This document shows positions 27,805-36,142 of a stretch of 64,000 nucleotides of DNA, piece by piece. The notes under the pieces are model-generated. The model did no database searches. It was given only the letters and a program-made list of their open reading frames with translations, and was not told where the DNA came from. Positions within the stretch are counted from its first letter, which is position 1. Every line of letters begins with the position of its first letter. The position numbers were made by a program, and so were the translations under genes. Source of the stretch: Bacteroidia bacterium (GTDB lineage: Bacteria > Bacteroidota > Bacteroidia > J057); contig JALEFZ010000020.1 in NCBI GenBank assembly GCA_022760475.1, positions 124,001 through 188,000 of the forward strand, given 5' to 3'.

Positions 27805-29142
27805 TCAAGGATATACCACTCCGGGGTAATCTGCCAGTTTTAAGGCATTGAGGTTTACGCCCTGTCGAGATTTCACATCTATGGCCTCCATGAATTCATT
27901 TGCGACAAAGGCATTGCCTCTAGGGGTAAGGCTCAAGCCATCTAGAGAAAAGATTCCCCCTGAAAGATGGGTAGTGCTTACCTCCAGGCCACCTTCGGTG
28001 AAGCCCCTCCCCAAATTGGAAAATGCGTTGTTGAGATCTGCGATGATCCATCGAGGGCGATTCATTCCTGCGTTCGCCCTCTCAACAAGGCTGTCAATGG
28101 CTTGGTTATATTTTTGAGTAGCCTCTTTGATTCTTTGCATCTCCATTTGATCCAAAACCAGGGTATTGGGAATGGGGTTATCCATTGTAAGTCCATATGC
28201 AGGACCTACAGAAGTATTCATGCCAAGCCTTTCCCAAACTGGCAACAGGATAGAAACCTCTGAATCGGCTATTCTTATGTCCCCCTTGTTGTCTTCATAA
28301 TACACTGAACTCCCATTGGCATTGCAGTTTTCGCTGGAGGAAAAAACAGGAGGCACTGCCCTGAAGTATGGGAATAAGGTAGGCTCCGGTATGTTGCCTA
28401 TAACGCCCAAGAACTTCTCTGTTCCCCTGCTCTCTATGCTATCCAATAAACGGGAAAAATTTTGGGAAAAATCATCAACACTTGTAATTGGGAAAGCTGA
28501 GTTTGAGCCTCCTCTTACTGCATGAATGATCAAGTCCTCCAAACCAAACCATAGAATAGCCAAAGAAGGATTTTTATCTGCAAAAAGATCTGTGTAGGAA
28601 GTGAAGTTATCTCCCTGGGTTTGCATCACATTAAAAAAAGGATTCAGGCTCAAGGCATCCGAATCAAATAATTGAGAAACTTTCAGGAAGGGAATACCCA
28701 GGTTATGAAAGTTCCTTTCGGAGGGCCTTTGATTGAGCCAATTGGGTAGAGCCTCTTCCAGAGATAATTTCTCTTCCAATATTCTTCCATCACATTCTCT
28801 CAGCGTAATCTCTTGTAACATGTAAAAGCCTGAACCCTGGTCTTCAAGAAGATGTTGACCAAAAGAGAAGGAATCCCGACGTTCTTCGATCGACAACAGG
28901 TTCAACTGCTCAGCTATAAGCGCTGGAAAAGAGGCCAATTGTCCTGCTTCGTATAGGCCCTGCAGCCCCCCTGGATCTCTGTTGGCATTAGAAAGGCCTG
29001 CCGCGTACCTGTCCCCCAGTGTGATGAACTCATCCAACTCCAAGGCACCCAGCGTAGGCTCCTCATCAATGGAAATCTGCGGGATACATCCAGTTAAGGT
29101 GAAAACAATTGATAAAAAAAGGAGGGTGTAAATTTTCTTCAT
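27805..29142 (-). CDS. SGNH/GDSL-hydrolase-like lipoprotein with altered catalytic residues
   Basis: 445 residues with a lipobox ('LTGC', C19), so membrane-anchored. The first block reads 'ITLGDRYAAG', the position of the catalytic GDSyaaG motif, but with Arg45 where the nucleophilic serine is expected. Late in the protein 'DGLSLTPRGNAFVANEF' matches the D-x-x-H block that normally supplies the catalytic pair, with D401 kept but Ser404 in place of His. The gene lies just downstream of a FadL-type porin, a pairing I recall from other Bacteroidota genomes. It may have lost hydrolase activity and act as a binding partner. The fold call is moderately sure; inactivity is inferred. Confidence 0.68.
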   Translation of the reverse strand: MKKIYTLLFLSIVFTLTGCIPQISIDEEPTLGALELDEFITLGDRYAAGLSNANRDPGGLQGLYEAGQLASFPALIAEQLNLLSIEERRDSFSFGQHLLEDQGSGFYMLQEITLRECDGRILEEKLSLEEALPNWLNQRPSERNFHNLGIPFLKVSQLFDSDALSLNPFFNVMQTQGDNFTSYTDLFADKNPSLAILWFGLEDLIIHAVRGGSNSAFPITSVDDFSQNFSRLLDSIESRGTEKFLGVIGNIPEPTLFPYFRAVPPVFSSSENCNANGSSVYYEDNKGDIRIADSEVSILLPVWERLGMNTSVGPAYGLTMDNPIPNTLVLDQMEMQRIKEATQKYNQAIDSLVERANAGMNRPRWIIADLNNAFSNLGRGFTEGGLEVSTTHLSGGIFSLDGLSLTPRGNAFVANEFMEAIDVKSRQGVNLNALKLADYPGVVYP

Positions 29143-29366
29143 CTATTATGAGTTCGGCAAAAACATAAAATATTGTTTATCAATACATTGGGATTAAACT
29201 GACCTCTGGTTATCCCAATCACCGTAATTATATATCGTAGGCTCGACACAAAGCGTTGATTCAAAGTGCATTTTTATTTTTGTTTCCATTAACTGCCGCA
29301 TAAAATGAAAGTTTCATCATATACCCTTTTTTATTGAAAAAAGTATAAAAGCTAGCAATTGAGGTC

Positions 29367-30605
29367 TTAAAGTTGGTATTGCAGCTCGATTCCAAAGTGG
29401 TAGGCAATTGATTCATAAATCCCGCCAAAGGAAGCAGTCCTTAAGCTATTGGTTCGTTCACCAGAGTAATTGTAACCTGCAGATGCATTCACAATTAGGT
29501 CTCGCCTTAAATTGACCCCGGCACCCAGGCTGATTCCGATCCTGTCTCCGTCCGGAAGATCTGGAAACATGAAATTGTCAGGCACAGGAGAATTGTTGTA
29601 GGCCAATCCTGCCCTTACTTGTAGACGTTCATTGATGATGTATTCCATTCCACCATGGAAGCTCAGGACATTTGTCCAGGCACGTTGGGGAAACTGTGTC
29701 AAGCCAGGCACATCCTCATTAAGGACAAACAGGAGCGAATCAAGGCTTTGCCAAGCGGCAAAACGGATATCCATGGCTACTTGTAGCCGACTTTCGGGTT
29801 TGTATGCTATCCCGACATTGAGTCGAAAAGGCAAGGTCAATTCAGTTGCAAAGTTCTGATCCGGAAAGGAAGCAAGCAAACCGCTCGGCACATCAAAGGT
29901 GGCTAAGCCATTAGGGATATTTATCTGAATGGGAGACCTGGCTGTAAGTGCCAAGGAAATCCTTTCATTATATATATGATGAACACTTAGGTTTACCCCA
30001 AGTCCCAAGCCTTGCCCGGAAAAATTAACCGATGACCTCGTCTCCATCGGACCGGTCAGGTCCACTGCCCTTCGGCTTAGTAAGCTGACAGCAGCATAGT
30101 TGATTCCAATACCAACGCTGGTTTTCCGACTAATTTTGTAACTAAATGATGGTTGAAAGAAGAGACTAGTTAGCCTAAACTCCTGAGATAAAAAGCGTCC
30201 GTTCCAATCTTCAGGCCATAAGGAGGTAGCTCCATAAGGAGAGTTGATGCTAAAGCCTAGTGCAATTTTGGGATATGCCCTTGGCCTTAATATGGCATAT
30301 GCATAAAAAGGGGAAAGGGTTATGGTATCCATGCTCTCAAAATCCAGGAAGGGGGGAGATTCCAAAAAGGAGGTAAAAGGCCGTGAAATATCTCCTCCCA
30401 ATTGCAAATAAAGTTGCCGTTCCATAAAAGCCATCCCTGCGGGATTATTCCATGAGGCAGCTCCATCCATGGGCAAGGCAGTACTGGCATTGGCCATGGC
30501 AGCCTGTCTTTGTCCCAGCAAATTCAGGTCGAGCGCACTTCCCTGCGCGATCATCTGGACAGGAAGGGCAACTCCCAATAGGAGGATTAGGTAGCTATAC
30601 TTCAT
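29367..30605 (-). CDS. OmpP1/FadL/TodX-family outer-membrane transport protein
   Basis: 412 residues with a signal peptide. The N-terminal plug region reads 'QGSALDLNLLGQRQAAMANASTALPMDGAASWNNPAGMAFM', where the 'NPAG(M/L)' motif is characteristic of FadL-type channels. The rest is a 14-strand barrel pattern ending in 'FGIELQYQL' with an aromatic-rich last strand. FadL channels let hydrophobic molecules such as fatty acids through the outer membrane by lateral diffusion. An SGNH-like lipoprotein follows 224 bases downstream. Confidence 0.88.
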   Translation of the reverse strand: MKYSYLILLLGVALPVQMIAQGSALDLNLLGQRQAAMANASTALPMDGAASWNNPAGMAFMERQLYLQLGGDISRPFTSFLESPPFLDFESMDTITLSPFYAYAILRPRAYPKIALGFSINSPYGATSLWPEDWNGRFLSQEFRLTSLFFQPSFSYKISRKTSVGIGINYAAVSLLSRRAVDLTGPMETRSSVNFSGQGLGLGVNLSVHHIYNERISLALTARSPIQINIPNGLATFDVPSGLLASFPDQNFATELTLPFRLNVGIAYKPESRLQVAMDIRFAAWQSLDSLLFVLNEDVPGLTQFPQRAWTNVLSFHGGMEYIINERLQVRAGLAYNNSPVPDNFMFPDLPDGDRIGISLGAGVNLRRDLIVNASAGYNYSGERTNSLRTASFGGIYESIAYHFGIELQYQL

Positions 30606-30683
30606 TCACTATAAAATAGGCCTTTTAGGAGGGAATATCAAAGGGGGATATTTTGGGATATTTTCCAATAAATGACAAAATAT

Positions 30684-30699
30684 GGATAAGGACTTATCC
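30684..30699. promoter_or_regulatory. inverted repeat between the divergent FadL and 2TM-protein genes
   Basis: GGATAAG-GA-CTTATCC, two perfect 7-base arms with a 2-base centre, in the 198-base divergent region. The shape is that of a dimeric repressor site, but no regulator is known. Confidence 0.35.
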
Positions 30700-30803
30700 G
30701 TCTACAAGACAGCCCCAACTGAATTGCGAAACGACTCATGATGTTTTTCGCATATATCATCTTTTTTTACTACATTTTAAGCATCAGAATTCAGCACACA
30801 AAT

Positions 30804-31190
30804 ATGGGACGTAGAAAAAACAGAAAGAAAAAGACGCTTAGAGAAAGAATTGCCGGTTTTAAGATTCACGGCATGATTTACCTTGGGATCATGACTATTT
30901 TTTCTGCCTTGATAATTTTTGATAGTGGCGGGAGAGATTTGGAGAGTCCAGTGGTAATTGGCCTGCTATGGGGGCTTGGACTATTTCTCCATTATGCAGT
31001 CGGTGTTCTTGGTTTCAAATGGAAAGAAGAAGCACGGCTGAAGGATCAAGCAGAAGAAGAATACCATAAGCAGGAGGAAGAAGCTATAAACTTCTCCAGT
31101 GAATACGACCTTTCAAATGCCCCAGGCCAAAAGCGTCAGGAGGAAGATTGGGATGGTGTGGATGTCCGTGTGCATGACATCGATAACTAA
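30804..31190 (+). CDS. 2TM-domain protein (small membrane protein)
   Basis: I start at the ATG at 30804 (MGRRKNRKKK), giving 128 residues. An in-frame ATG at 30738 would add 22 hydrophobic residues that do not look like the family. The core 'FKIHGMIYLGIMTIFSALIIF...GLLWGLGLFLHYAVGVLG' has two membrane helices with the histidine-containing pattern of the 2TM domain found in Bacteroidota. A strongly acidic, Glu/Gln-rich cytosolic tail follows. In other proteins this domain sits before LytTR or histidine-kinase domains; here it stands alone. Function unknown. Confidence 0.65.
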   Translation: MGRRKNRKKKTLRERIAGFKIHGMIYLGIMTIFSALIIFDSGGRDLESPVVIGLLWGLGLFLHYAVGVLGFKWKEEARLKDQAEEEYHKQEEEAINFSSEYDLSNAPGQKRQEEDWDGVDVRVHDIDN

Positions 31191-31196
31191 ATGGTC

Positions 31197-31808
31197 TTAG
31201 TTTCCAATTCTGATCATTTCGGAATATTTCCCCTCTTTGTAGATGACTTCACAGAAGTACGTCCCTCTTACAAAGTGGCTTACATCTATTCTAATCTCCT
31301 CATTGATACTCAAATCAATTGAAGAGTCCATAAGGCTTCTACCCTGTAAATCAATTAGCCTAAAAGCCATTTCGTGCATATGGGTTTTAGACTTTCTTAT
31401 ATAAATATGGTCGACTGAAGGGTTGGGATATACTTCAAATGGCCTAGCCGTCAGTTCGAGTTTGGCCTCTGCCACGGCCTGCCTGCTTCCTTGAGTATCG
31501 ATCCACATCAGTCGATAAAACAGGCTATCAATAGCTTCATTTACAGTTAACTTATCCACGAAAAGATAACTTTGGTGAGCCTCATTGGCATGTATAGAAC
31601 CAATACTAAAGAAAGTTTGATTGTCTTCAGACCTCAATATCAAATATTCTCCTTTCGTATTGTTTGCGACTTCCCATTTCAAATGAATTTCACTGCCTAA
31701 ATAATCAGCATCGAATGACTGGATGCCTTGAGAATAAAGAGGCATGACCAAAAGTAGAGCTGGCAGCAGGATAACGAACTTTACCAATTGTGATAATTTT
31801 ATACCCAA
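31197..31808 (-). CDS. small secreted protein with type A T9SS C-terminal domain
   Basis: 203 residues. After a signal peptide (cleavage near 'LYSQ') comes a fibronectin-III-like domain ('FDADYLGSEIHLKWEV', 'FYRLMWID'). Residues about 120-203 form a Por-secretion C-terminal domain: 'FEVYPNPSVDHIYIR', 'FRLIDLQGRSL', 'GTYFCEVIY'. This domain targets proteins for type IX export and is removed on export. Nothing else remains after it, so the mature protein is a small adhesive module. The only start that keeps the signal peptide is the TTG at 31808; a nearby out-of-frame ATG runs into a stop after six codons. Confidence 0.75.
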   Translation of the reverse strand: MGIKLSQLVKFVILLPALLLVMPLYSQGIQSFDADYLGSEIHLKWEVANNTKGEYLILRSEDNQTFFSIGSIHANEAHQSYLFVDKLTVNEAIDSLFYRLMWIDTQGSRQAVAEAKLELTARPFEVYPNPSVDHIYIRKSKTHMHEMAFRLIDLQGRSLMDSSIDLSINEEIRIDVSHFVRGTYFCEVIYKEGKYSEMIRIGN

Positions 31809-31939
31809 ATAAAGTTCATTAAAAAAAATAATAAAACTATTATCAGGCTTAAGATTACATGAATCTATTTTGGTAATTTGGGTAACAAATAATCTAAAAT
31901 ATCTACCTGACCTTTGATTAAATTAATTAAGAAGTAGCT

Positions 31940-32734
31940 ATGGCAACCATTGATTTCCAGGAAAGAGTAATTCAAAGAAGTTTTGAAATACCGGTAGTTG
32001 TAGATTTTTGGGCGGCTTGGTGTGGTCCCTGTAGGGTTTTGGGACCAGTCATTACAGAATTGGCAAAGGAAGCTGGAGATGCATGGGAACTCGTAAAAGT
32101 TGATACCGAAGCCAATCAGGAAATCGCTCAGGAGTATAAAATTTACAGCATTCCTAACGTGAAACTTTTCCATCAAGGCAAAGAAATTGCAGAATTCACA
32201 GGCGCCCTTCCCAGACATCAGATAGAACAATGGCTAAGAGAAAACCTTCCTAACCCTTCCAAGGAAGTGTTTATGGGGATATTAGAAAAGGTCAGGAGTG
32301 AGCCATCATTGGCTAGCCTCACAGAATTGTCTGACTTTTCTCAAAAAAATAAGGACATCTTTGAGGCAGAAGTCTACCTAAACTGGTTTGAAGCTGTCCT
32401 ATCACCTGAACGGGTTCAAAGTTGGCTACAGATCCATTCCCACCAAAGCACTTACTTCAGTCAAATGGAGGATATCAAAGCATTGGTGGAGCTAAGCATA
32501 ACCGAGCCAACTGGAAAAGAACCTTTCAAAGAAGCTTATCAAGCGGGACTTGAATCCTTGAAGAAAATTGAAATTGAGGAAGGGATGAAACACCTCATCA
32601 AGTTAGTCATGCTCAATAAAGGCTTTAAAAATGATTTGCCAAGGCGTGCCATGATTTCACTATTCCACCTTATGGGAGAAGGGCATCCATTAAGCAAAAA
32701 ATACAGGCCACACTTTAGCATGGCACTGTATTAA
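31940..32734 (+). CDS. thioredoxin-like protein with C-terminal TPR region (CnoX/YbbN-like)
   Basis: 264 residues. The N-terminal thioredoxin domain (1-110) has the active site WCGPC (C28, C31) and the cis-proline region 'IYSIPNVKLF'. The C-terminal half is helical with degenerate TPR-like repeats and ends in 'DLPRRAMISLFHLMGEGHPLSKKYRPHFSMALY', as in YbbN/CnoX. In E. coli CnoX is a chaperedoxin that protects proteins from chlorine stress and lacks the second cysteine; here the CPC pair is intact, so oxidoreductase activity should be kept. Cytosolic, no signal peptide. Confidence 0.87.
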   Translation: MATIDFQERVIQRSFEIPVVVDFWAAWCGPCRVLGPVITELAKEAGDAWELVKVDTEANQEIAQEYKIYSIPNVKLFHQGKEIAEFTGALPRHQIEQWLRENLPNPSKEVFMGILEKVRSEPSLASLTELSDFSQKNKDIFEAEVYLNWFEAVLSPERVQSWLQIHSHQSTYFSQMEDIKALVELSITEPTGKEPFKEAYQAGLESLKKIEIEEGMKHLIKLVMLNKGFKNDLPRRAMISLFHLMGEGHPLSKKYRPHFSMALY

Positions 32735-32767
32735 AATATCACGAAATCATTTATTTGAAGGGTGGGC

Positions 32768-33550
32768 TTATTTATCCTCAATGATCAGGACCCATCCATC
32801 TTCTGTCTTCATGGCCTTGGTGCATATACCTTGAATTTTGATTTTATCACCTGTATTTGTGAAGGCATTGGCGTCGGAGTTTGTATACCTTTTAATTTGG
32901 AGCTTGTTGTTTTTGGAATACGAAAGCAACTCCTCAAATTTATAGCCTTCTTGTTCTGACTTCTTAATATTATCCAGTGTGGCAGTCCAGGCAAGTTTTT
33001 TCTCCTTGAGGAATTGGTCGAACCAAAGTTCCCCTGCCAGTTCAGTAGCAGTTTTGTAAAAGCTCTGGTGGAAATACAGATCGTAAGAAAAAGTTTCTAA
33101 GGCTTGCTTTTTGGTCTCATCATTTGCCTGAATCAACCTGACTTTTTCTGCCATTTCGGCTTTAATTTGCTTCTCCTTTGGAAACAGCGGATCGGGAGCA
33201 GTAGGCTTCCATTTTTTGGTTTGAGCGTCTTTTAATTGAAGTTGCACCACACGAATCTCCAGTTTGCCCTGATTCAGGTTGAACAACAACTTCCCGCGAT
33301 TTGGAATGAAACCTTTCTTATACTCCAAATAAGTGGTTAGAAGTTCTCCTTTTCCATAATCAAATCTTTCTACACCCAGTCTTTGATTTTTGATGAGCAA
33401 GGCTACAATGGGCCATGCGTCTTCCCGTGTAATATTTTCCACAGGGGTGTACTTAAGTTTTTTTTTTGATTTCTTCTGCCCCAGGACTGGAAATGCCCAA
33501 ATCAAAATCATCGAAAGGATGAAGGCCTTAAGGAGGAAATTAAGTTTCAT
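32768..33550 (-). CDS. hypothetical exported protein
   Basis: 260 residues with a signal peptide (hydrophobic core, cleavage near 'VLGQ') followed by a very basic segment 'KKSKKKLKY'. The rest is lysine-rich and mixed helix/strand, with a final 'KIKIQGICTKAMKTEDGWVLIIEDK'. I recognise no domain. It is convergent with the thioredoxin-TPR gene, 33 bases apart. Confidence 0.6.
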   Translation of the reverse strand: MKLNFLLKAFILSMILIWAFPVLGQKKSKKKLKYTPVENITREDAWPIVALLIKNQRLGVERFDYGKGELLTTYLEYKKGFIPNRGKLLFNLNQGKLEIRVVQLQLKDAQTKKWKPTAPDPLFPKEKQIKAEMAEKVRLIQANDETKKQALETFSYDLYFHQSFYKTATELAGELWFDQFLKEKKLAWTATLDNIKKSEQEGYKFEELLSYSKNNKLQIKRYTNSDANAFTNTGDKIKIQGICTKAMKTEDGWVLIIEDK

Positions 33551-33918
33551 AATGGGTATTATATAATGTTGGTGAATTATGCTTTTGCAAATAAAATCAA
33601 AAATAATTATTCAACTCTTATCAAATAAGGTGATTCGCATCATTGCTACCACAACTTTATTCCAGCATTTTTAATGTTTGCTAACTTTGGGATTCTCCAA
33701 TACGATTCTTTCGCCTCTGTCCTGGCCCATCCTGCTATCTGATCATTTGTGAATCTCGCCTCCCGAATTCTCATTTTGAGAATTATGTTCCCAATATGAA
33801 AGGTTTTAGGGAAAAAGCCAATTCATAAATCACTGATAATCAATGCCTAATTTTTATTTCCTTGTTTTGGAACAGGCTTTGGAACTAAGGGAATGTACGA
33901 CCGACAAAGAAAATTAAA
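33551..33918. other. intergenic region, no gene seen
   Basis: 368 bases between divergent genes. A/T-rich with several short poly-A/T runs. No open frame of note, tRNA, perfect repeat or clear TAnnTTTG box was found. It should contain promoters for both flanking genes. Confidence 0.4.
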
Positions 33919-34839
33919 ATGAGAATAAAGAGATCACATATAGCCATTTTGTTGTTGAGTATGTCTTTGCTCAGTTGCAACAAGAAAAAAATTGAGCAAC
34001 TGGAGGCTCAGAACCAAACGCTCCTTCAGGAGCAGCAGGTAAGGGATTCTTTGCTAAATGATTTCGCCAGTTCTTTTGAAGCATTTGAAGAAAACCTTTC
34101 TCAAATCAGGGAGCGCGAGCAATTGATCATCACTCCTCAGGAGAATGAAAGAAGGGCTGAGTCAAAAGACAGAATCAAGGCAGATCTTGAAGTAATTGAA
34201 GACCTACTGGATTCCAACAAAGAGATCATCAACAACCTGAACCAGCAAGTGGATGAATCCAAGGCCAAGGCCGGACAATTCAGAAGCATGGTGAATGGAT
34301 TGAAGAAGAAACTGGCTACAAAAGACGCAGAAATTGCTGACTTCAAGACCAAATTGGAGGGTGCCAACTTCGAAATCGAGAAATTGAGCAACTCTATCAC
34401 TGATCTTGAAAGCTCCATAGCTTCATTGAATGAAACGAACAGCAATCAGACTGCTCGTCTGACTGCACAGAAGACCATCCTGGAGACCCAGGAAGAGCAA
34501 ATGGCCGATCAATTGAATAAAATCAACACTGGTTACATGGCCATTGGTACAAGCAAGGAGTTGAAGCAGAAAAATATCATCAACAAGGAAGGGTCATTCC
34601 TGGGCCTTGGGGGAAGAATGGTAGTCGAGGAAGATATTTCGGAGACAGACTTTGTGAAAATTGACATCTCAAATACTACAACCATTCCTTTGGAAGGCAA
34701 GAAAGTTGAACTCGTAAGCAACCACCCTAGCGATTCTTACACCCTTAAAACGGTAGATGGCAAGGTGGAGAGCATAGAAATTATACATCCAGATGACTTC
34801 TGGAAAGTTTCAAAATTTTTGGTAGTCGTGCTTAATTAA
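33919..34839 (+). CDS. coiled-coil lipoprotein
   Basis: 306 residues with a lipobox ('LLSC', C20) followed by 'NKKKIEQLEAQNQTLLQEQQ', the start of a long heptad region to about residue 200 with Leu/Ile at a/d positions and no proline. The last 90 residues form a compact domain: 'MAIGTSKELKQKNIINKEGSFLGLGGRMVVEED', 'VELVSNHPSDSYTL', 'IEIIHPDDFWKVSKFLVVVLN'. I cannot name the family. It is likely anchored in the inner or outer membrane and extends into the periplasm as a coiled coil. Two terminators follow. Confidence 0.7.
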   Translation: MRIKRSHIAILLLSMSLLSCNKKKIEQLEAQNQTLLQEQQVRDSLLNDFASSFEAFEENLSQIREREQLIITPQENERRAESKDRIKADLEVIEDLLDSNKEIINNLNQQVDESKAKAGQFRSMVNGLKKKLATKDAEIADFKTKLEGANFEIEKLSNSITDLESSIASLNETNSNQTARLTAQKTILETQEEQMADQLNKINTGYMAIGTSKELKQKNIINKEGSFLGLGGRMVVEEDISETDFVKIDISNTTTIPLEGKKVELVSNHPSDSYTLKTVDGKVESIEIIHPDDFWKVSKFLVVVLN

Positions 34840-34851
34840 TTGGGGGAATTA

Positions 34852-34888
34852 GTGGGAGAGGGCGTGAGCTATCTCCCACACCTTTTTT
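34852..34888 (+). terminator. intrinsic terminator after the coiled-coil lipoprotein
   Basis: 8-bp stem GTGGGAGA / TCTCCCAC with a 12-base loop, followed by ACC and eight T residues. Confidence 0.85.
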
Positions 34889-34949
34889 TTCACGACATAA
34901 AGATTCACACTCGCTCTTTTAAAATAAATAAAGTATCGTATTTTGCCTC

Positions 34950-34979
34950 GGCCTGGACATTTGTCTGGGCCTTTTTTTT
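34950..34979 (+). terminator. second intrinsic terminator, 60 bases further
   Basis: 9-bp stem GGCCTGGAC / GTCTGGGCC with two G-T pairs and loop ATTT, followed directly by eight T residues. It lies beyond the first terminator without any gene between. Confidence 0.75.
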
Positions 34980-35569
34980 GATGTGTGGAAGGTTTGGGAC
35001 TAACTTTCTTTCTGCTTAAATGTAATTAGACTTCCATTCTTACATTGTCATCAAAAATGGGGACAGGAATATTTTTTATAAGGAGTTTCTTTGTGACATG
35101 AAAATAGTTGAATAACAAATAGTTCCTACAACAGAAATAAATAAAATAATTAATAATTATTATGCTTTTTTTAGCTTAAAAGTCTCAAACAAATATTACC
35201 TTTAAGTGAATTATTTGAGTAGTTAAAGTAGAGATGCTAATTTCCAAAAATTACAATTGTTAATTAGGCATTGTCAATAGAATCTCTTGTTGAGTGGTTT
35301 AACTTTTATAGAATAATTCTGTGGTTTTATAAATTAGATCACATAATGTTGAAAAAAGAGGGAGGCGGAATATTGGTCGGTGTTAGCGAGTTCTTACGAA
35401 TCAATGATGATCCTTGATAAAGCGAAATACAAGGATAGAAAGGGGCAAATGGGTAGGGTTTGTAACGAGATTCTCGGCGGTTTGGGGTGCATCATAATAG
35501 ACTAACAGAACATCATAAGAAATAGAATAAAGGGTTATTTTTTTATAAATATTTAATATTACTATAGTT
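34980..35569. other. AT-rich non-coding stretch with an internal GC-richer patch
   Basis: 590 bases without a convincing gene. Bases 35101-35160 hold 9 G+C in 60 and 35521-35570 hold 6 in 50, while 35341-35400 hold 25 in 60 and 35401-35460 hold 24 in 60. The GC-richer patch contains a 7-bp hairpin (ATCCTTG/CAAGGAT, 35410-35436) and CGAGA-T-TCTCG (35466-35476). It could be a leader or a small RNA for the following gene pair; neither is proven. Confidence 0.5.
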
Positions 35570-35821
35570 ATGGCAGCACCAGAATTTAAAATTATTGTGA
35601 GCTACAAAACAATCAACGATACCCATAAGGAATTTTGGGTTGACAAGGTCTTATTTAATGGAGAATCGTATGAAATCAGCGGAGAGAACTTTATTGGATC
35701 GGGAGTATTTGAATGGCCTATTACTGTTCTAACTAAGGAACAAGGCAAGGATGATTCTACAGCAGTAGAAAGTAACTCAATTCCTTTGATTCCTGATGGG
35801 GCAAAGTTTAAGATAAGATAA
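35570..35821 (+). CDS. small hypothetical protein, copy 1 of a related pair
   Basis: 83 residues, predicted all-beta, no signal peptide or membrane segment. The order is a strand ('FKIIVSYKTIND'), then 'FWVDKVLFNGESYEIS', then 'FEWPITVLTKEQ' and a final 'IPDGAKFKIR'. The next gene has the same plan: '(I/V)(D/E)K(V/I)...G..(Y/N)', then a Trp-Pro strand ('EWPITVLTKE' against 'HWPVQYFVRE') and a basic C-terminal strand. The two look like diverged copies. I know no family. First coding gene of the AT-rich block leading to the TPR-kinase and caspase genes. The ATG lies after a very A/T-rich leader. Confidence 0.6.
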   Translation: MAAPEFKIIVSYKTINDTHKEFWVDKVLFNGESYEISGENFIGSGVFEWPITVLTKEQGKDDSTAVESNSIPLIPDGAKFKIR

Positions 35822-35863
35822 ACGCTTTATATATAATTTTTCAAATAAATAATATCTATACTT

Positions 35864-36142
35864 ATGAGTAATCATCAAGCACCAGAACTAGGTATTCATC
35901 TAACCATGGAAATCATTAATGGTAATCAATACCTATATCGTATTGAGAAGATCTCCTATCAGGGCCAAGAAATCAATATCAGTCAAGATGAAAACAATGA
36001 TATTGGGATAACTGAAGATAATGTCGAACTGCACTGGCCTGTCCAGTATTTCGTCAGGGAAGTTGAAAGCTCCCAAGCTGTCCCTAAGAAGAAATCCAAA
36101 GTAGTATTTGTAAGAGATACAATGGATGTAATGCCACTATAG
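35864..36142 (+). CDS. small hypothetical protein, copy 2 of a related pair
   Basis: 92 residues, acidic, all-beta in appearance, cytosolic. It resembles the 83-residue protein encoded 42 bases upstream: 'YLYRIEKISYQGQEINIS' matches 'FWVDKVLFNGESYEIS', and 'LHWPVQYFVREVE' matches 'FEWPITVLTKEQG'. The C-terminal strand is 'KSKVVFVRD'. Same strand and close spacing suggest one transcript. Function unknown. Its position beside a sensor kinase and a caspase-like gene makes a sensor, adaptor or inhibitor role possible, but this is a guess from context. Confidence 0.6.
   Translation: MSNHQAPELGIHLTMEIINGNQYLYRIEKISYQGQEINISQDENNDIGITEDNVELHWPVQYFVREVESSQAVPKKKSKVVFVRDTMDVMPL

Noticed and set aside
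30738..30803. Longer N terminus of the 2TM protein beginning at ATG 30738
   Set aside because: It adds a hydrophobic stretch followed by a second, more family-like start (MGRRKNRKKK); the extension looks non-coding.
31865..32230. 121-residue minus-strand frame opposite the thioredoxin domain
   Set aside because: Shadow of the WCGPC thioredoxin gene; no independent signal.
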